Assembly: GCA_033065855.1 (NCBI GenBank)
Contig: JAVXUO010001981.1
Location: 124,001-188,000, forward strand
Direction of reading: 5' to 3'
Length of the DNA: 64,000 nucleotides
DNA from: Escallonia rubra
Lineage: Eukaryota > Streptophyta > Magnoliopsida > Escalloniales > Escalloniaceae
Of this stretch, positions 22,380-34,600 are shown piece after piece (position 1 is the first letter of the stretch; every line of letters begins with the position of its first letter). The position numbers and the translations under genes are program-made. The notes under the pieces were generated by a model. The model ran no database searches. It worked only from the letters and a program-made list of their open reading frames with translations, and was not told where the DNA came from.

Positions 22380-25214
22380 TGTAATACCCCGCACCTAGAA
22401 TATGGTCTATGGTGAATCCTAGAATTTTTGTTAATTCTTTAGCGACGGTTGTGGTAATATACATTAATTGGAGTATTTAGTGAACATTATCGCCAGCCGT
22501 ATTAATTATGACCTTTAGCGACAATTTATAATGTTCTTAGGTTACAAATTAATGAGATGGTGAGATTGGCATACCCAAAATTTTATTTAGTCGACAAATT
22601 TGTTTTAGATCTTAATATAAAGAGTTTGTAGTCTTTTAAAGTGATGTGGATGAAATGAGAAAATAGTTAAGTGTGAAGGGGGTCTTTAGAAATATTTTAA
22701 ACTAGGGCAACCATATATTAATGAGACCTTTAGAGGACAACCGTCCAAGCTTTTGCAACCACCTTATTTTATGTAAATTAGAGAGAGAGAAGAAGAAGCA
22801 AGCTATGGTAAGAAGATTTCAAGGTAAAAATCTCTAGCCTCCCTCTTTAATCTTGGCCAAGTTATTGGGTGTTCTAGCTAGGTTTTTATGTATGAATTCA
22901 GTGGTTATTGGTTTGAATGTTAGGGTGTTGTGTGTGTTTCAGAGAGTGAGATGTGGGTGTGTTTGAGAAGAAGGCTGTTGTAGAGCAACATAAGAGTAGG
23001 ACAGGGTTTTTATCATATCTCCTTTATTTCAAATCCAATTGAAATGATTTTACTCTTTCTAAAAACCCCATTGTATCGCCTTCAACTTAAAGTTTTGAGT
23101 TTTCTTAGAATCCCACGTTTGCAAATTTTAAAATGACCTTAAATTCAATTCACTGTAGAAATCCAGATTTTTTGGTTTCTGGCAGCTACTTCAATTTGTC
23201 ATAGAAAATTAATTAATCATGATATTTTTGTGAACTTTACATTTCTAGAAACCTCAGAATGTCCTCTTAAACTTTGTAGCTTTGAGTTTTCTGATATTCA
23301 TAGTTTTTCTACTCCAAAATAACCATTGAACAAAATTGGTCTGCATAGAGATGTGCTGTTTTGATCAGCCACCTCGATTTACTGTAGAGAAGTCATTACT
23401 CATTGAATTTTTGTAACCCTTATATTTATGAAAACCTAACAAAGTCTACTTTAACTTTGTAGTTTTGATTTTTATAAGATTCATCATGTTTCAGGTTCAA
23501 AATGGTCAAAGTACAAAACTAGGGTTTGCTGAAAAAAATGTTATTTCTAGAATTACAGATCAGTCCATTGCCCAAAACTTTTTAAACCATTTCTGAGCAT
23601 ATATGGGCAAAGTGAAAACTAAAACTCTCATTTTTGCAAAATCTTCAACCTGGAATTTTCTGGGATTTTTTGGGCATGTAATGGGCCTAAAATGATTTTA
23701 TTTTGAAAATAGACTTTTGAATTGTTTGATATAGTAAACAAAATTTCTTTTTAGCTGGAAATTTTACAGTAATCTAAACACATTGAGATGCTTGAGCTTC
23801 TAAAATTTCGTGCCATTTCGGTGTCGTTTGAATATATTTTTAAATAGAAACCTTAGCGCTCAATTTAAGGAGAGGTTTAGGGTTCCGAACGGAGAATTCT
23901 CAGAAAGGCCATTTTGTCCACACACAAAAAAAAAACTCACCTAGTTGTTTTGAAAGGATGTTTTGAGTTATATTGGGTATGTAACGATACGTTGGCGTCA
24001 GGGGTAATTTGGTAATTTTACACAAGTCTAGGGAGTATTTTGGTAATTTCGCACACTTGGGGGAAATTTAGCACCTAGGCATGATTGAGAGACAATAAAT
24101 AATATCCATATGGTTTATTGTTTAGATTCTGATAGACAAGAGCTTGGGCAAGTCTTGGAACAAGAACCAGAAGTGCTTAGCTATCCAAGAAAGTACTCTT
24201 GCCATGTTCCTCCGTACAACATATTTTCCAATATATGTATATGTCATTTTACCAAATAAAAGTTTTTGAAGTTCTTGTAATGCTTATGTTTTCATGTAAA
24301 TCATTTGATGAAAAATTGAGTTAAAAAGGCCATGGTCTGTTCTGTGAGTAGATGATTTAAATTCGGTACATGTTGAATGAGATGATAAACTTGACTTGGT
24401 TGTTGTGCCCCATATCCAACGGGGGAATGTTGGATTTTGGGCCCTGATCAACGGAGCTTGTACGTTGATGCACATTACTGTTGCTTGTGGTTCGCCCTTG
24501 GGTCCACATAATTATTATCCCGGGTGTAGGAGGGATTTCGGGCCCTAGTTAGGGGGGCTTGTACGCTGACCGCAACACACCTAAGTTTGAATTTTCTGTG
24601 ATAAATGCAAATGAGCTTTCTTGATGATTATACTCCAATTTGAGAACCTTTTTTGCAAGTGCATATATGTATGTATATATAATGAAGAATGTTTTGTTAT
24701 GGTGACATTGAATTCCTGAGTTTGAAAAGAGAAATCTATGGCATGTTTTGAAACCCTTAAACATATTTAAGGGACATGGTATGTGTGCTTACTGGGCCCC
24801 AAGCTCATTCTTTAAATATTTTTTAGGGGATTACCTAGATGGAACCGGCACTGATGAGAGCCACGAGGATGTAGTTGCGGGAGATGAATGCTAGAGGAGA
24901 TGCACTCCTCATATTTAATAAATCTCTGGGTGACATGTTAGTACTGATTTGTATTTTGAGAATTTTAGAGCTTAGGTCTCCTCGAATTTCTTCATAGTTG
25001 TCAATGACTTGTAAGTGATAGTTTTAAATTGATTGCTGAGGAAATTCTATGTGAGGCTTGTAATAGCCAATGAATTGTTTTAGAATTAGCAAGTTGGAAT
25101 GAATTCTAAGTACAGGTTGGAGTAGGCCTGGCAGAGCCCTAGTGGAGGCTTAATGGGCCTGCAGCTGGTCATGGGCCTAACTCATGGGCTCACCTATGGG
25201 TTCGGGTCGTGATA
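22380..25214 (+). mobile_element. solo LTR of the host element's own family
   Basis: Begins TGTAATACCCC and ends GGGTCGTGATA, 2,835 bp, with AAGAG before and AATAG after (four of five identical). It shares blocks with the 5' LTR at 15,868-18,532. It carries TTTAGCGACGG at 22,438, close to its start. No internal genes. Confidence 0.8.
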
Positions 25215-26560
25215 AATAGAGTTTCCTAAGGTATTTACGAAAGTTTTGCCCGCGATGCAGCCTAATAAGGAAGTTGAATTTAATATGGAGTTGATTCTTG
25301 GAATTGCCCATATCTCTAAGGCACCGTATGTATAGCACCAGTGGAGTTAAGAGAACTAAATACACAATTACAAGATCTTCTAGATAAAGGGTTTATTCGT
25401 CCTAGTGCGTCACCCTTTGGTGCACTAGTAGTATTCGTGAAGAAGAAGGATGGCACGATGAGGTTATGCATCGACTACCGAGAGTTAAACAAGCTAAGGA
25501 TAAGAAACCGTTACCTTTTGCCCCCACATAGATGATTTTTTTGATCAATTACAGGGGGTGAAATGGTTTTCAAAGATTGACTTCCGTTCGAGGTATCACC
25601 AGCTAAGGATTAAAGATAGCGGATGTGTCAAAGACAACCTTTCGCACTAGATATGGGCACTATAAGTTTTCGGTTATGCCTTTTGGGTTGACTAACGCTC
25701 CAACAACATTTATGGATTTAATGAATAGGGTGTTCAAACCCTTCTTAGATCAGTTTTTAGTGGTGTTCATTAATGATAAATTGATATATTCTAAGACGAG
25801 GGAAGAACATGAACAACACTCAAGGATGGTACGAAAGATTCTAAGAGAAAAGAAGTTGTATACCAAGCTTAGAGTTCTGGTTGGATAGAGTTGCATTCTT
25901 GGGGCATGTAGTGTCGAAAGAGGGGATATTGGTTGACCCTAAGAAGATGGAGGTTGTTGTCGACTGGGACAGACCTACCACGGTGACGAAGGTTCAGAGT
26001 TTCTTAAGCTTAGTCGGATATTATCGCCTAACCCAAAAAGGGGTCACGTTTGAGTGGTATGATGATTATGAGAGTACTTTCCAAGAATTGAAGAAGAGAC
26101 TTGTCACGGCTCCTATACTTAATCTTCCAAGTGGGTTTGGTGGTTTGACAATTTATAGCGATGCCTCTCACAAAGGTCTAGGGTGTGTACTCATGCAAAA
26201 TGGGAAGGTGATTGCGTATGCCTTTAGATAGTTAAAACCGTAGGAGAAGAATTACCCAACCCATGATTTAGAGCTTGCGACCGTGATTTTTGCTTTCAAT
26301 ATTTGGAGACAGTACCTCTATGGAGAACGCTGAGACATATCCACTGACCAGAAGAGCCTAAAATATGTTTTCACCCAGAAGGAGTTAAACCTAAGACAGA
26401 GGCAGTGGTTAGAACTACTGAAGGACTATGACCTAAATATCCAGTACCACCCAGATAAGGCAAACATGGTTGCTGCTGCACATAGCAGGACGTCGTCTTC
26501 GTCTTTGTCCACCCTAATTACAAGACAGAGGCATTTATTAGAGGACATGAGGAAACTGAA
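25215..26560 (+). pseudogene. reverse transcriptase and RNase H region (fossil)
   Basis: Clear plant gypsy RT motifs: [10 protein letters not shown] near 25,465, [16 protein letters not shown] near 25,655-25,700, then FLGHV...VSKEGI near 25,895. RNase H-type sequence (IYSDASHKGLGCVLMQ) lies near 26,150-26,200 and [12 protein letters not shown]-like sequence near 26,400. In life it would copy element RNA to DNA. Broken fossil with several breaks. Confidence 0.9.
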
Positions 26561-26629
26561 CTTAGATGTCAAAGTTCGATGCTCGAACAAAGCGGCTTCG
26601 ATTAAGGTGCGAGCAAAAAACTAAACCAA

Positions 26630-27740
26630 CTGATTCTAGTTAACTCCATAATGAGCTAGTGCAAGCATATACATCTTCACATGATCCGTGGATCCGTTAT
26701 TCCATTGAATTTGTCCGTATCCGGCATCTCAAACATCGGATGGATCTATCCTTCGTGCTTACGGTAAGGGTACTGAGGTCCAGTAGGGCATCGATCTTTT
26801 TCACCTTAGCGATATGCAAGTCAAGCATTTCTAAGTTTTTCTCTCATTTCGGGGCAACAGTCTCCTCTTCATCATTAAATGCCCATTAGCTTTGAGTCCA
26901 GGCTTTTCCCTTTTCTTCTCTTCTTTCTCTTCTATCTTTGGTTCCTCTTTAGATTATTTGTTTTTATCTTTTCCCATGAGGAATCCTACACTAGAGGCGA
27001 TTTTTGTATGTTGAGCTATTAGAGCAGTGAGGTTAGCTTGAAAATCCTTTTTTAGATCACCAAGGATTTGGACGAGATACTTGGTTTATGGGTATCCTTC
27101 GACTATTGAATCCACTTGAGTTTTCGAGACATTTCCCAATACCGGAGCTTCATATTGATTCCATAGCTTGTTACCTTGCAAAAGAAAATATTTTGGAGTT
27201 TTTCATGATTTTTTTAATATCCCACTTCTTTTCTTTTTTTGACCTTTATTTCTTTTTTGTTTATTTTTTATAAATCTGATTAAGCAAGAATATTGAAAAA
27301 TCAAAACAAATGTGCAAAAGAAAATGTAGGAAATGCTAGGAAAACCAATTGAGGTAAAACTAAACCTAAGGTTCCTGCTTGGCATCGTGCTCAGCTTGGC
27401 ATTGGGGCAATCTTTGACCATAGGTCATGTCTCGAGCTGAATATACAACATCCTCTTCCTGGTCGGACGTAGAAAGATCTGGTGCCTAAACAGATGTCTC
27501 ACCCTTGCTTGCTTTGTATACTGGTGAAAATTCTTCTTTCACATTAGACTCGATAGGAGGGATGATCAAACCATTATCGATGAGATCTTGAATGGTAGGC
27601 CTCAAGGTGATACATTTCCCCATATGGTGTCCAAATGCTTGGTGATATTTGCATCGAACTTGCATGTCGGGCCCTTTCGGTGTAGGAATGGGGGATAACT
27701 TGGCGATTATACCTTTACTGAGTAGCTGTCCAAACACCTT
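26630..27740 (-). mobile_element. Tat-like gypsy gag fossil, minus strand
   Basis: Minus-strand CKYHQAFGHHMGKC at about 27,620-27,660 is the Cys-His motif of Tat/Ogre-lineage gag, followed by IQDLIDNGLI. Near 26,640-26,740 a reading like HVKMYMLALAHYGV resembles the gag core of the same lineage. Order of the parts is not the normal one, so this is a rearranged or composite fossil. Broken, many breaks. Confidence 0.6.
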
Positions 27741-28199
27741 GTCTGTAAGGGCATGTAGATTTTAGAACTTTCACCTAGTGATGGTTGGCTCCGACGAAAC
27801 CACCTCTCAAGATCTAACTATATCATTATATGCAAACACCCACGGCTGGGCGTTTGTCAACCAGTCTTGCGTACTTCCTCACCCTCGACGATTGAAGATT
27901 GTAAACATGGGATGATGTGGTGAGTGAATTTGTCAATCAGTACCAACACAATGTTGATCTGGATATTACTAGAAGAGACAAGGTGACTACCAACAGGATC
28001 TTATGGAGTTAGTGTCAACCTTTATAATACGAATGAGGAATAAGACCTCTCAGATGGTTAACTGCCCCCGTCAGAAGAGGAACATGTTAACATTATAAGG
28101 AAGAACTTGCTACCAGTGTAGCGTGAGTATCTTTTTTGGCATTTTCAGTTTTCCTTCAAACCACTCGTGGGATCCCTAATTCAAATTGAAGTTGTTATT

Positions 28200-28351
28200 T
28201 GTTTGCAGATCGGAGTTTGGCCGCGTCTATCTACTCCCTTGTGTACTCGACCGTGTGTACTGGCTGCTGTGCCAGGACTATAAGTAAATAAAGTTGCGCC
28301 CTTACTAACATCAATTGCTTTTGGTGCAGTGGTAAGCGCTTGATCCTAACA
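28200..28351 (+). repeat. TRIM left LTR
   Basis: Starts TGTTTGCAGATC and ends TGATCCTAACA. Its last 32 bases include TGGTGCAGTGG, a match to the tRNA A-box consensus. Confidence 0.93.
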
Positions 28352-28353
28352 AG

Positions 28354-28365
28354 TGGTATCAGAGC
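28354..28365 (+). promoter_or_regulatory. TRIM primer binding site
   Basis: TGGTATCAGAGC, two bases after the left LTR, a perfect initiator tRNA-Met complement. Confidence 0.93.
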
Positions 28366-28409
28366 AAGTCACGGGTTCGTGTCCCCCGGGGTGTATCTGG
28401 GGAAGGGAT

Positions 28410-28561
28410 TGTTGGCAGATCAGAGTTTGGCCGCATCCATCTACTCCATTGTGTACTCGACCGTGTGCGCTAGCTGCTGTGCCAGGACTATAAGGAAATA
28501 AATTTGCGCCCTTACTAATAGCAATTGCTTTTGGTGCAGTGGTAAGCGCTTGATCCTAACA
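28410..28561 (+). repeat. TRIM right LTR
   Basis: Starts TGTTGGCAGATC and ends TGATCCTAACA, same length as the left LTR. Followed by the TTATT duplication at 28,562-28,566. Confidence 0.93.
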
Positions 28562-29199
28562 TTATTTATAAGGGAACCATACCCTGAGAGACTAAGCCGA
28601 GAGGATACCATGTCTATGGTAGGAATGCCAATGCTTTGTCAAAGCCAGCTAATGTAAATACGACAAAAGTGTGAGGTCTCAACATGTAGTGTCATGAGAA
28701 GCCATTCCCAAGCCACAACGATGGTTCACCCACTTAAACGCCCCGCTGACAAAAGTCTTTGACAAGTTGCTACAAAGAGGTTTGATTGCCAAGTTGCCAC
28801 CTTCTCTTGCATTGGTTGTTAGCCGAAAGGATATGATGCCCAACCTCATTGTGCTTATCATTAAGGAGCTGATCATCACATGGAAAAGTGCGTTGCCCCC
28901 TATCATGCCATTCAAGACTTGATTGACAAAAGTGAAGTAAACCCTTTTGTCAGACCCAATATGAGGACAAAATCTCTACTGGCACACCAACTGTGCATAA
29001 GTGAGACATCTCTTTCGATGCAGTATCCTTATACGCTCGGCTAAAAGAGGATATTGTTACCAGAGTACCCCAGCACAAGATAAGACATACTCGATGGTCG
29101 GAGACTTTCCCGATGCCAAGTTGAGTACGATGTCGAGCCAGAGCCTTGGATGGTTTTCCTAGCATTTCTAGATTACTTTTTTCAGACTTTTTTTTAAGG

Positions 29200-30110
29200 T
29201 GTCATTTTTTTTGCTTATTTTGATTGCTCATTTAGACTGATGTAGCTGATTATGAATAAAAAGAAATAAAAAGTCAGGAATATTCCATTTCTTAAAAGTC
29301 TTCTTTTAGAGTTTATGTTTTCAATAAGTCTAGCATCCTTAGCAAGTCGAGAGCATAATAATTTTAAAAGCCAGAAAGAATTGCCCGATCTCATAATTGT
29401 TGAACTCATAATTGACCAATTACCTCAAAACATTGCACAAAAGATGATTTTGAATTTAAGACTAGTGCTATGTCTCTCGTTGACCCTTCTTCTTTGCACT
29501 TAAGGGGTAGTGACCCCTTTATTTTCAAGCCTAAAAATTAGGATTTCAGTTTCTTTGAAATTGAATGGCAGAAAACCTATAATAGAAGAGTTGATTTCAA
29601 ATTTAAACATTCGAGCGAGAATATAAAAGATTATTAAGAGAATGTTGTGACTTCCTTTCTTGGCCAACCCCTCGTTCATTAGAAACAAGCCAAATCCTCA
29701 ACAAATAATGAGGTGTCACATTCATATCAGTACTTTGTCCTGTTCAAGGACCACTTACTCCCCCTCCTATCTTGGATCATTCATCTTGAAAAAAGAGAAG
29801 AAGAAAAAGCCCACCAGACTGAAAACTCTAACATGAGAGAGAGAGAGAGAGAGAGAGAGACGTCGAAAGAATGTAGATTTGCATGAGTTTCCTTGAAGTG
29901 AGCATTCTGGATGATTGGAGGCCATTGATTGGCCACCACATATCATCCTGATTACCTTGTGCTAGATGTTTTTCCATTTGCTAGCCCTTTATGCCTAAAC
30001 AGTTTAGCATTTCTTTATGGAAGCCTATATTTCTAACCTTGGTGAGGGTAGTCCCCTTGTGTGTGCCTATGTCCCCAAGTAATGCTGCAAAGTCAACTTA
30101 ACATCGAAAG
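29200..30110. repeat. Tat-like spacer, copy 1 (continues at 33,203)
   Basis: Homologous to 34,640-35,440 in the same direction. Shared blocks include AACAAGTCGAGAACAT-like sequence, GGCCAACCCCTC near 29,662 and 35,018, GAATGTAG(A/G)TTTGCATGAG, and CCTTGTGTGTGCC. The copy is interrupted by the solo LTR at 30,111-33,202. Contains a GA microsatellite at 29,833-29,860. Non-coding; probably leader or LTR of a Tat-lineage element. Confidence 0.7.
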
Positions 30111-33100
30111 TGTAACAACCCAAAAATTTTGGAGCGTTGGGCAATCGATCGATTGATACTTGATCATTTAATCACCTCAATTCGATAAGAAAATCCCAAC
30201 ATATATCAGAGCTTCTACAATATCTTGAATCCATAATGTATTTCTCTTAAATGAAAGGACTAAATTAAAGTACTCAATACAAATAGTTTACAAAATGATT
30301 CCCTCACAAGGGCTTAACTAACAACTAGTAAAAATCTACACCAACTTCATAACGAAGCTCTATCCATTCCGAGTATCCTACTGTTGGTTATTGCCTACAT
30401 AACGGAACAGAAAAATGGGTGAGCTTTTGATAGCTCATAAAGATTGCTCAAAAATAGGAATTTCAAAATAATTCACAGATCCAATTCAATGTTGGCTTTC
30501 CAAGAGTTTCAAAATGATCATATCAAGTTCGATCAGATATTAATATGATTTTCAGATATGATGCAAACAATCATAGATGCTATTGAACATGAGCAATTGC
30601 AAAGCCACACAGGTAGTGCAGGGTAATCACTTAACAAAGCCACAAAGGCGATTCTCACTAACACTGATAACTACATATGCATATTTACACCGGCTAGTCC
30701 ATCAAGGTACTAGCCCACAACAATACACCCGCTAGTCCATCAAGGTACTAACCCACACCAATACACCGTCTAGTCCATCAAGGTATTAGCCCACACCAAA
30801 TCCTCTAATACACACCAACTTCCGCCAAAACACACCAATGCAAAATTTCATGTCAATATACAGAATGCAATAATCTCTAATACAATGAATAAATCAATGC
30901 TCGACAAGTAATAAATACCGAGCATCGATAAGGACTTTCAACAAACGCTTAAGCACAAAGCAGGGTTTTTGAACAAAATACATGATTATCTCAACATGAC
31001 AGAGTCCATAGAACAACAATAACAAATCTGAATGAAATGCGAAATCAATTATGAGGAGTTGGTTCGGATAAAAATCTCTTATCTCGATCCAAGCTATGCG
31101 CTCGCTGCTATGCAACCTCGTTCAGATCCTTTAATTTAACCTATATTGGCAAATATTTATCAGAATAAAATCTAACCTCGTAAACTATGAACCCATAACT
31201 AATTTCTTCTACATAACTCACTTCAACACTCTCAACTCAAATCAAATAGAAACGGGTCCTACATACGGCTAAACTAATTGAAAACCCCACGCGCTTCTAA
31301 ATGCATAATGGTACCCCAAAATTCATAATAAATTCTAGTAAGACACTATTATAGCTTAAAACATTATAAAAAGTTAAAACAAGAATTTTTTGAATATTTT
31401 TTAATTAAAATAATTTCTTTAAATACTAGAAAAACTCAAAAATAGCTATTATAAATTTCCAGCTCAAATCAATGCAATATATAAGGATACTACAAAAATT
31501 GAAATAAAAATTAAAAAGTATCAAAATCATTTTAAAATCATATGTTTAATTAACTCGAATGCGATATGGGTTTAGTACCAAATCAACTCTAAAAATTATG
31601 AAACTGAAATTGAAACTTCTTTATACTATAAAAACATTGCTATAATTTTTCTAGAATTTAATAATAATTTTAAAGACTCCAAATGAATTTTATAAAAACT
31701 AAATTTGTAAAAATTATTAAAAAAATAACAAACGATGTCAGAATAATATGAAATTTTAAAAGTAATTATATTATTGCCCTAAAAATTTCCTTTAAAGTTT
31801 TAGCATTTTTTTATTAACTGTACGATACCCAACAGTCATGTGATACAACGACGCAAGCACAATGTACCACTTTTAGTGTACAACTATCTCTCCTTAGCCC
31901 ATCTTCTTCATCCTCCCACTTCTGCCAAACCCAGAATACATTCTCTTAAAACCAATTCATACCTACGTTATACACTTGTCCCTTACACCAATAATCACTC
32001 CAAAATATACACCCCCACATCTCACACAAAAAACACAGACCCAAACTCCACAATCACACACACACACACATTTAACCCACACCCACTTCCTCACGGTAGT
32101 GGCTCTTTTCTCTGGTTTAATAGATACGCACACACCATTTAGCACTCACAGGTTCACACAAAAGGGCTACTACCTACTTCCTCCTTGTCTCTTCCACACA
32201 AGCACACATTCATGCACTCACGGTTACACATAAAAACACACTCAAATGAGTTTAGACACACATACGAAACTCCCACCAAACACACTACACCAGAAAAAAA
32301 AATGGATATGACCATCACAGCTACTGCCTCATAGCAGTAGCTCTTCCTCTTACCCAACGGTCACACCCACACATGCACTCTCATACCTATTTCCTTCACG
32401 GCTGCACCCCCTTCTCACAGCCGTAAAACCCACCCACAAACACCTCAAGGCATACACTACACCCTTCAAAATGTCATCTTCATAACATCCAGTATGTTAC
32501 GGCACAGTCACGGCCTCACGGCAATGGCTTTCTCCTTGCAACCATAGCATTTTTTTCCCCTTAAACCCACGAACCAATGCACACTACGGCAGCCACCATG
32601 GCTGCCCTCACTTCACGCACAACACAAATTACAACCACAACCCTTGATCTCATACAACAATGAATAAATTAAAAGTAAAGGACTAGAAAAATCTTACCGG
32701 AAGACTCTAAGCAACTCGGCGAAAACTTGTCGGCAAAAACTCTCTCTCTCTCTCTCTCTCTCTTCTCTTGAATCTGACTTTTTGTAACCGAAAATGGAAT
32801 AAGTTCAAAAAGATCAATGTTCTCCTATTCTCACTCCCTTATTCCCTCTTAAATTTTTCTTCCAAAAAAAAAAAAGAGTTGACTAACCTAAAAATCAGAT
32901 TTTGTATTCTTTTAATTATCCAATAACGCCAATAAAATTTAAATTTCCAAGTTACCCCGCTGCACTAATTGTCGCTAAAGGTTCCCAAAGATGCCACTCA
33001 CGCTAATCAATACTAAAGGTCCAATAAACATCAATTATAATAGCTATCGTTAAATTTTAACTCATGGGTCCTAAATTTTTTTTTTTGCTAAAGATTGCCG

Positions 33101-33202
33101 ATAAAAGTCAGTCACACTAATCAATGCTAAATGTTGTGTATGAAAATCGTCACTAAAAATTAAATTAACTGGCTAGACAATATCAAGGTTCAGGGTGTTA
33201 CA
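30111..33202 (-). mobile_element. solo LTR, 3.1 kb
   Basis: Termini are TGTAACA and TGTTACA (plus strand). Flanks are GAAAG and GAAAC (four of five identical). It is inserted in the Tat-like spacer, whose homology resumes on both sides. The minus strand starts TGTAACACCCTGAACC, related to the LTR at 45,030-47,166. It contains a CT microsatellite at 32,744-32,762 and TTTAGCGAC on the minus strand at 32,971-32,979. No genes. Confidence 0.8.
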
Positions 33203-33760
33203 GAAACGGTTCCTCTTCATAGGAACCGAAGTCTTGAAGATAAATGACGATAGAAATCGTGATGATCATTCGTTCAATGTCGAAAGAAAGAAGAAGTATG
33301 GAAGAAAAAGAAGAAGAAAAAATAAATAAATAGAAAGGTTGGAGAATAATTGTTTAAAGACGACACATAGAGTTGTGATTGATTAAATTAGAAGTATACA
33401 TATTCAGTAGATTTGGTTTGAACTACATCCGACCTAATTCCCTACTTCATTTTTATTGATTTTTTACCTTGAACACATGTAAATATGCAATAAAACTAAC
33501 TCTAATTTTATTTTTATATTTTTGGCTTGTACTCGACATTAGGGGTTGAATTGCCTACGTACGTATCCGGTTGCACTAATCGGACTCAAAACCGTCGTAG
33601 TTCGACTCTGGTCCTATGGGAGGTAATATACATTTTGGCGTTAGACTCAGACTCAGAGAAGAAAATGACTCTTTTTTATTTTCATAATAGAAATGTAATC
33701 GGGGGAAATTGGAGACAATTCTACGTGAATAAACTAGACTATAAAGATATTTAAAAATCA
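33203..33760. repeat. Tat-like spacer, copy 1 continued
   Basis: Continues the homology to the copy at 35,430-35,790 (TCATAGGAACC block). It then holds a TACGTACGTATCC stretch resembling the GGATACGTAGGC signature of Tat terminal regions. Confidence 0.55.
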
Positions 33761-34600
33761 CCTCGAGAATTTGTATATCTGGATGACTCGAGAACTCTCT
33801 CTGAAGGATCCACGAAGAGACTAAAACAACTTTTTAAGTGAATATGGAAGGCTTAAGTCTCGGGAGACATGATATACTACTTCACAAAGCAATGGTATAA
33901 AAGCTCAAGGAAGAAAAAAGCTTAATTAAAACAAAGACCCCATAAAATGAAGGCCAATGGGCCTATTTATAAAGCTCTAAGGCGCCAGAATTGATAAAGT
34001 TAGTTGTGCCAATATTGCGATTTGGAAATAAGTCACAATATTTGATAAAAGAAATGGTAAATGGACAAAAGTCAACTAACCGGCCAGTTTGTCAATAATT
34101 TTATAAATATTTCTTCCGAATTTCAAGGTATTATCTGACCCTAATTTAAATAATTATCTCTGGTTTTGCAGATGGGATGTACCAGATTGGGGATTTATCC
34201 TCCTAACCCATATAAATCAAGGATTTAATCTCATGTATCAGGGATAATTCACAGAATAATTTCCCAAATTATCTTAGACAAAATAAAATAAATATTCATT
34301 TTAGACACTTGGACTGGACTGGCACAAATTAGACTGAATTGAGCCTAATTACTTACTAGACTACTAGACTAAACTAAACTTGACAATTAAACTTATGACC
34401 TTGACAACAGGATTGGACTGGACCAAACTAATTAATTAAATAAGTTATATCTCTAGGCTTGAGCTTAATATGAACTCTAATTAATAATGAAGTCCATTAA
34501 TTTTTTAATTATTAATAACTACAAAAATTGGGTATTTACACCTAGGTAAAATAATAAAAAGCAAAAAGCAAAAAATTCAATAGAAATAGAATCTATCAAA
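33761..34600. other. AT-rich sequence, nothing recognised
   Basis: Low-complexity A/T-rich stretch with GACTGGACTGG-type short repeats near 34,310 and 34,410. Probably part of the Tat-like repeat around it. No gene seen. Confidence 0.45.

Larger units (their letters stand above)
15868..26620 (+). mobile_element. Ty3/gypsy fossil split by two solo LTRs
   Basis: Plus-strand order: 5' LTR (15,868-18,532), primer site, gag with zinc knuckle, protease start, a solo LTR of another family (20,683-22,094), more protease region, a solo LTR of its own family (22,380-25,214), then reverse transcriptase and RNase H to about 26,560. Integrase and a 3' LTR were not recognised before Tat-like sequence begins near 26,630. 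The long LTRs and protein motifs suggest a Tekay/Del-type chromovirus, which is inference. Broken with many breaks; the two nested solo LTRs imply considerable age. Confidence 0.85.
28200..28561 (+). mobile_element. TRIM (miniature LTR retrotransposon), looks whole
   Basis: Two direct 152-bp LTRs (28,200-28,351 and 28,410-28,561) flank only 58 bp. Those 58 bp hold a perfect tRNA-Met primer site and a purine tract (GGGGAAGGGA) just before the second LTR. TTATT duplications flank both sides perfectly. LTRs differ at about 12 of 152 sites (about 8%), suggesting roughly three million years at commonly used rates. It is non-autonomous by design, with no coding capacity. Boxes resembling a pol III promoter span the first LTR end and the internal part. 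Confidence 0.93.
27880..29170 (+). mobile_element. Tat-like gypsy gag fossil, plus strand, host of TRIM
   Basis: Plus-strand WDDVVSEFVNQYQHNVDLD near 27,915-27,970 is typical gag core. LTKVFDKLLQRGLIAKLPP near 28,745-28,800 matches the Tat gag linker. It lies in the opposite orientation to the neighbour at 26,630-27,740. A complete TRIM sits inside at 28,200-28,561. Broken, many breaks. Confidence 0.6.

Noticed and set aside
28320-28385. A tRNA gene
   Set aside because: A- and B-box-like words are present, but no cloverleaf could be drawn, and the region is fully explained as TRIM LTR end, primer site and leader.
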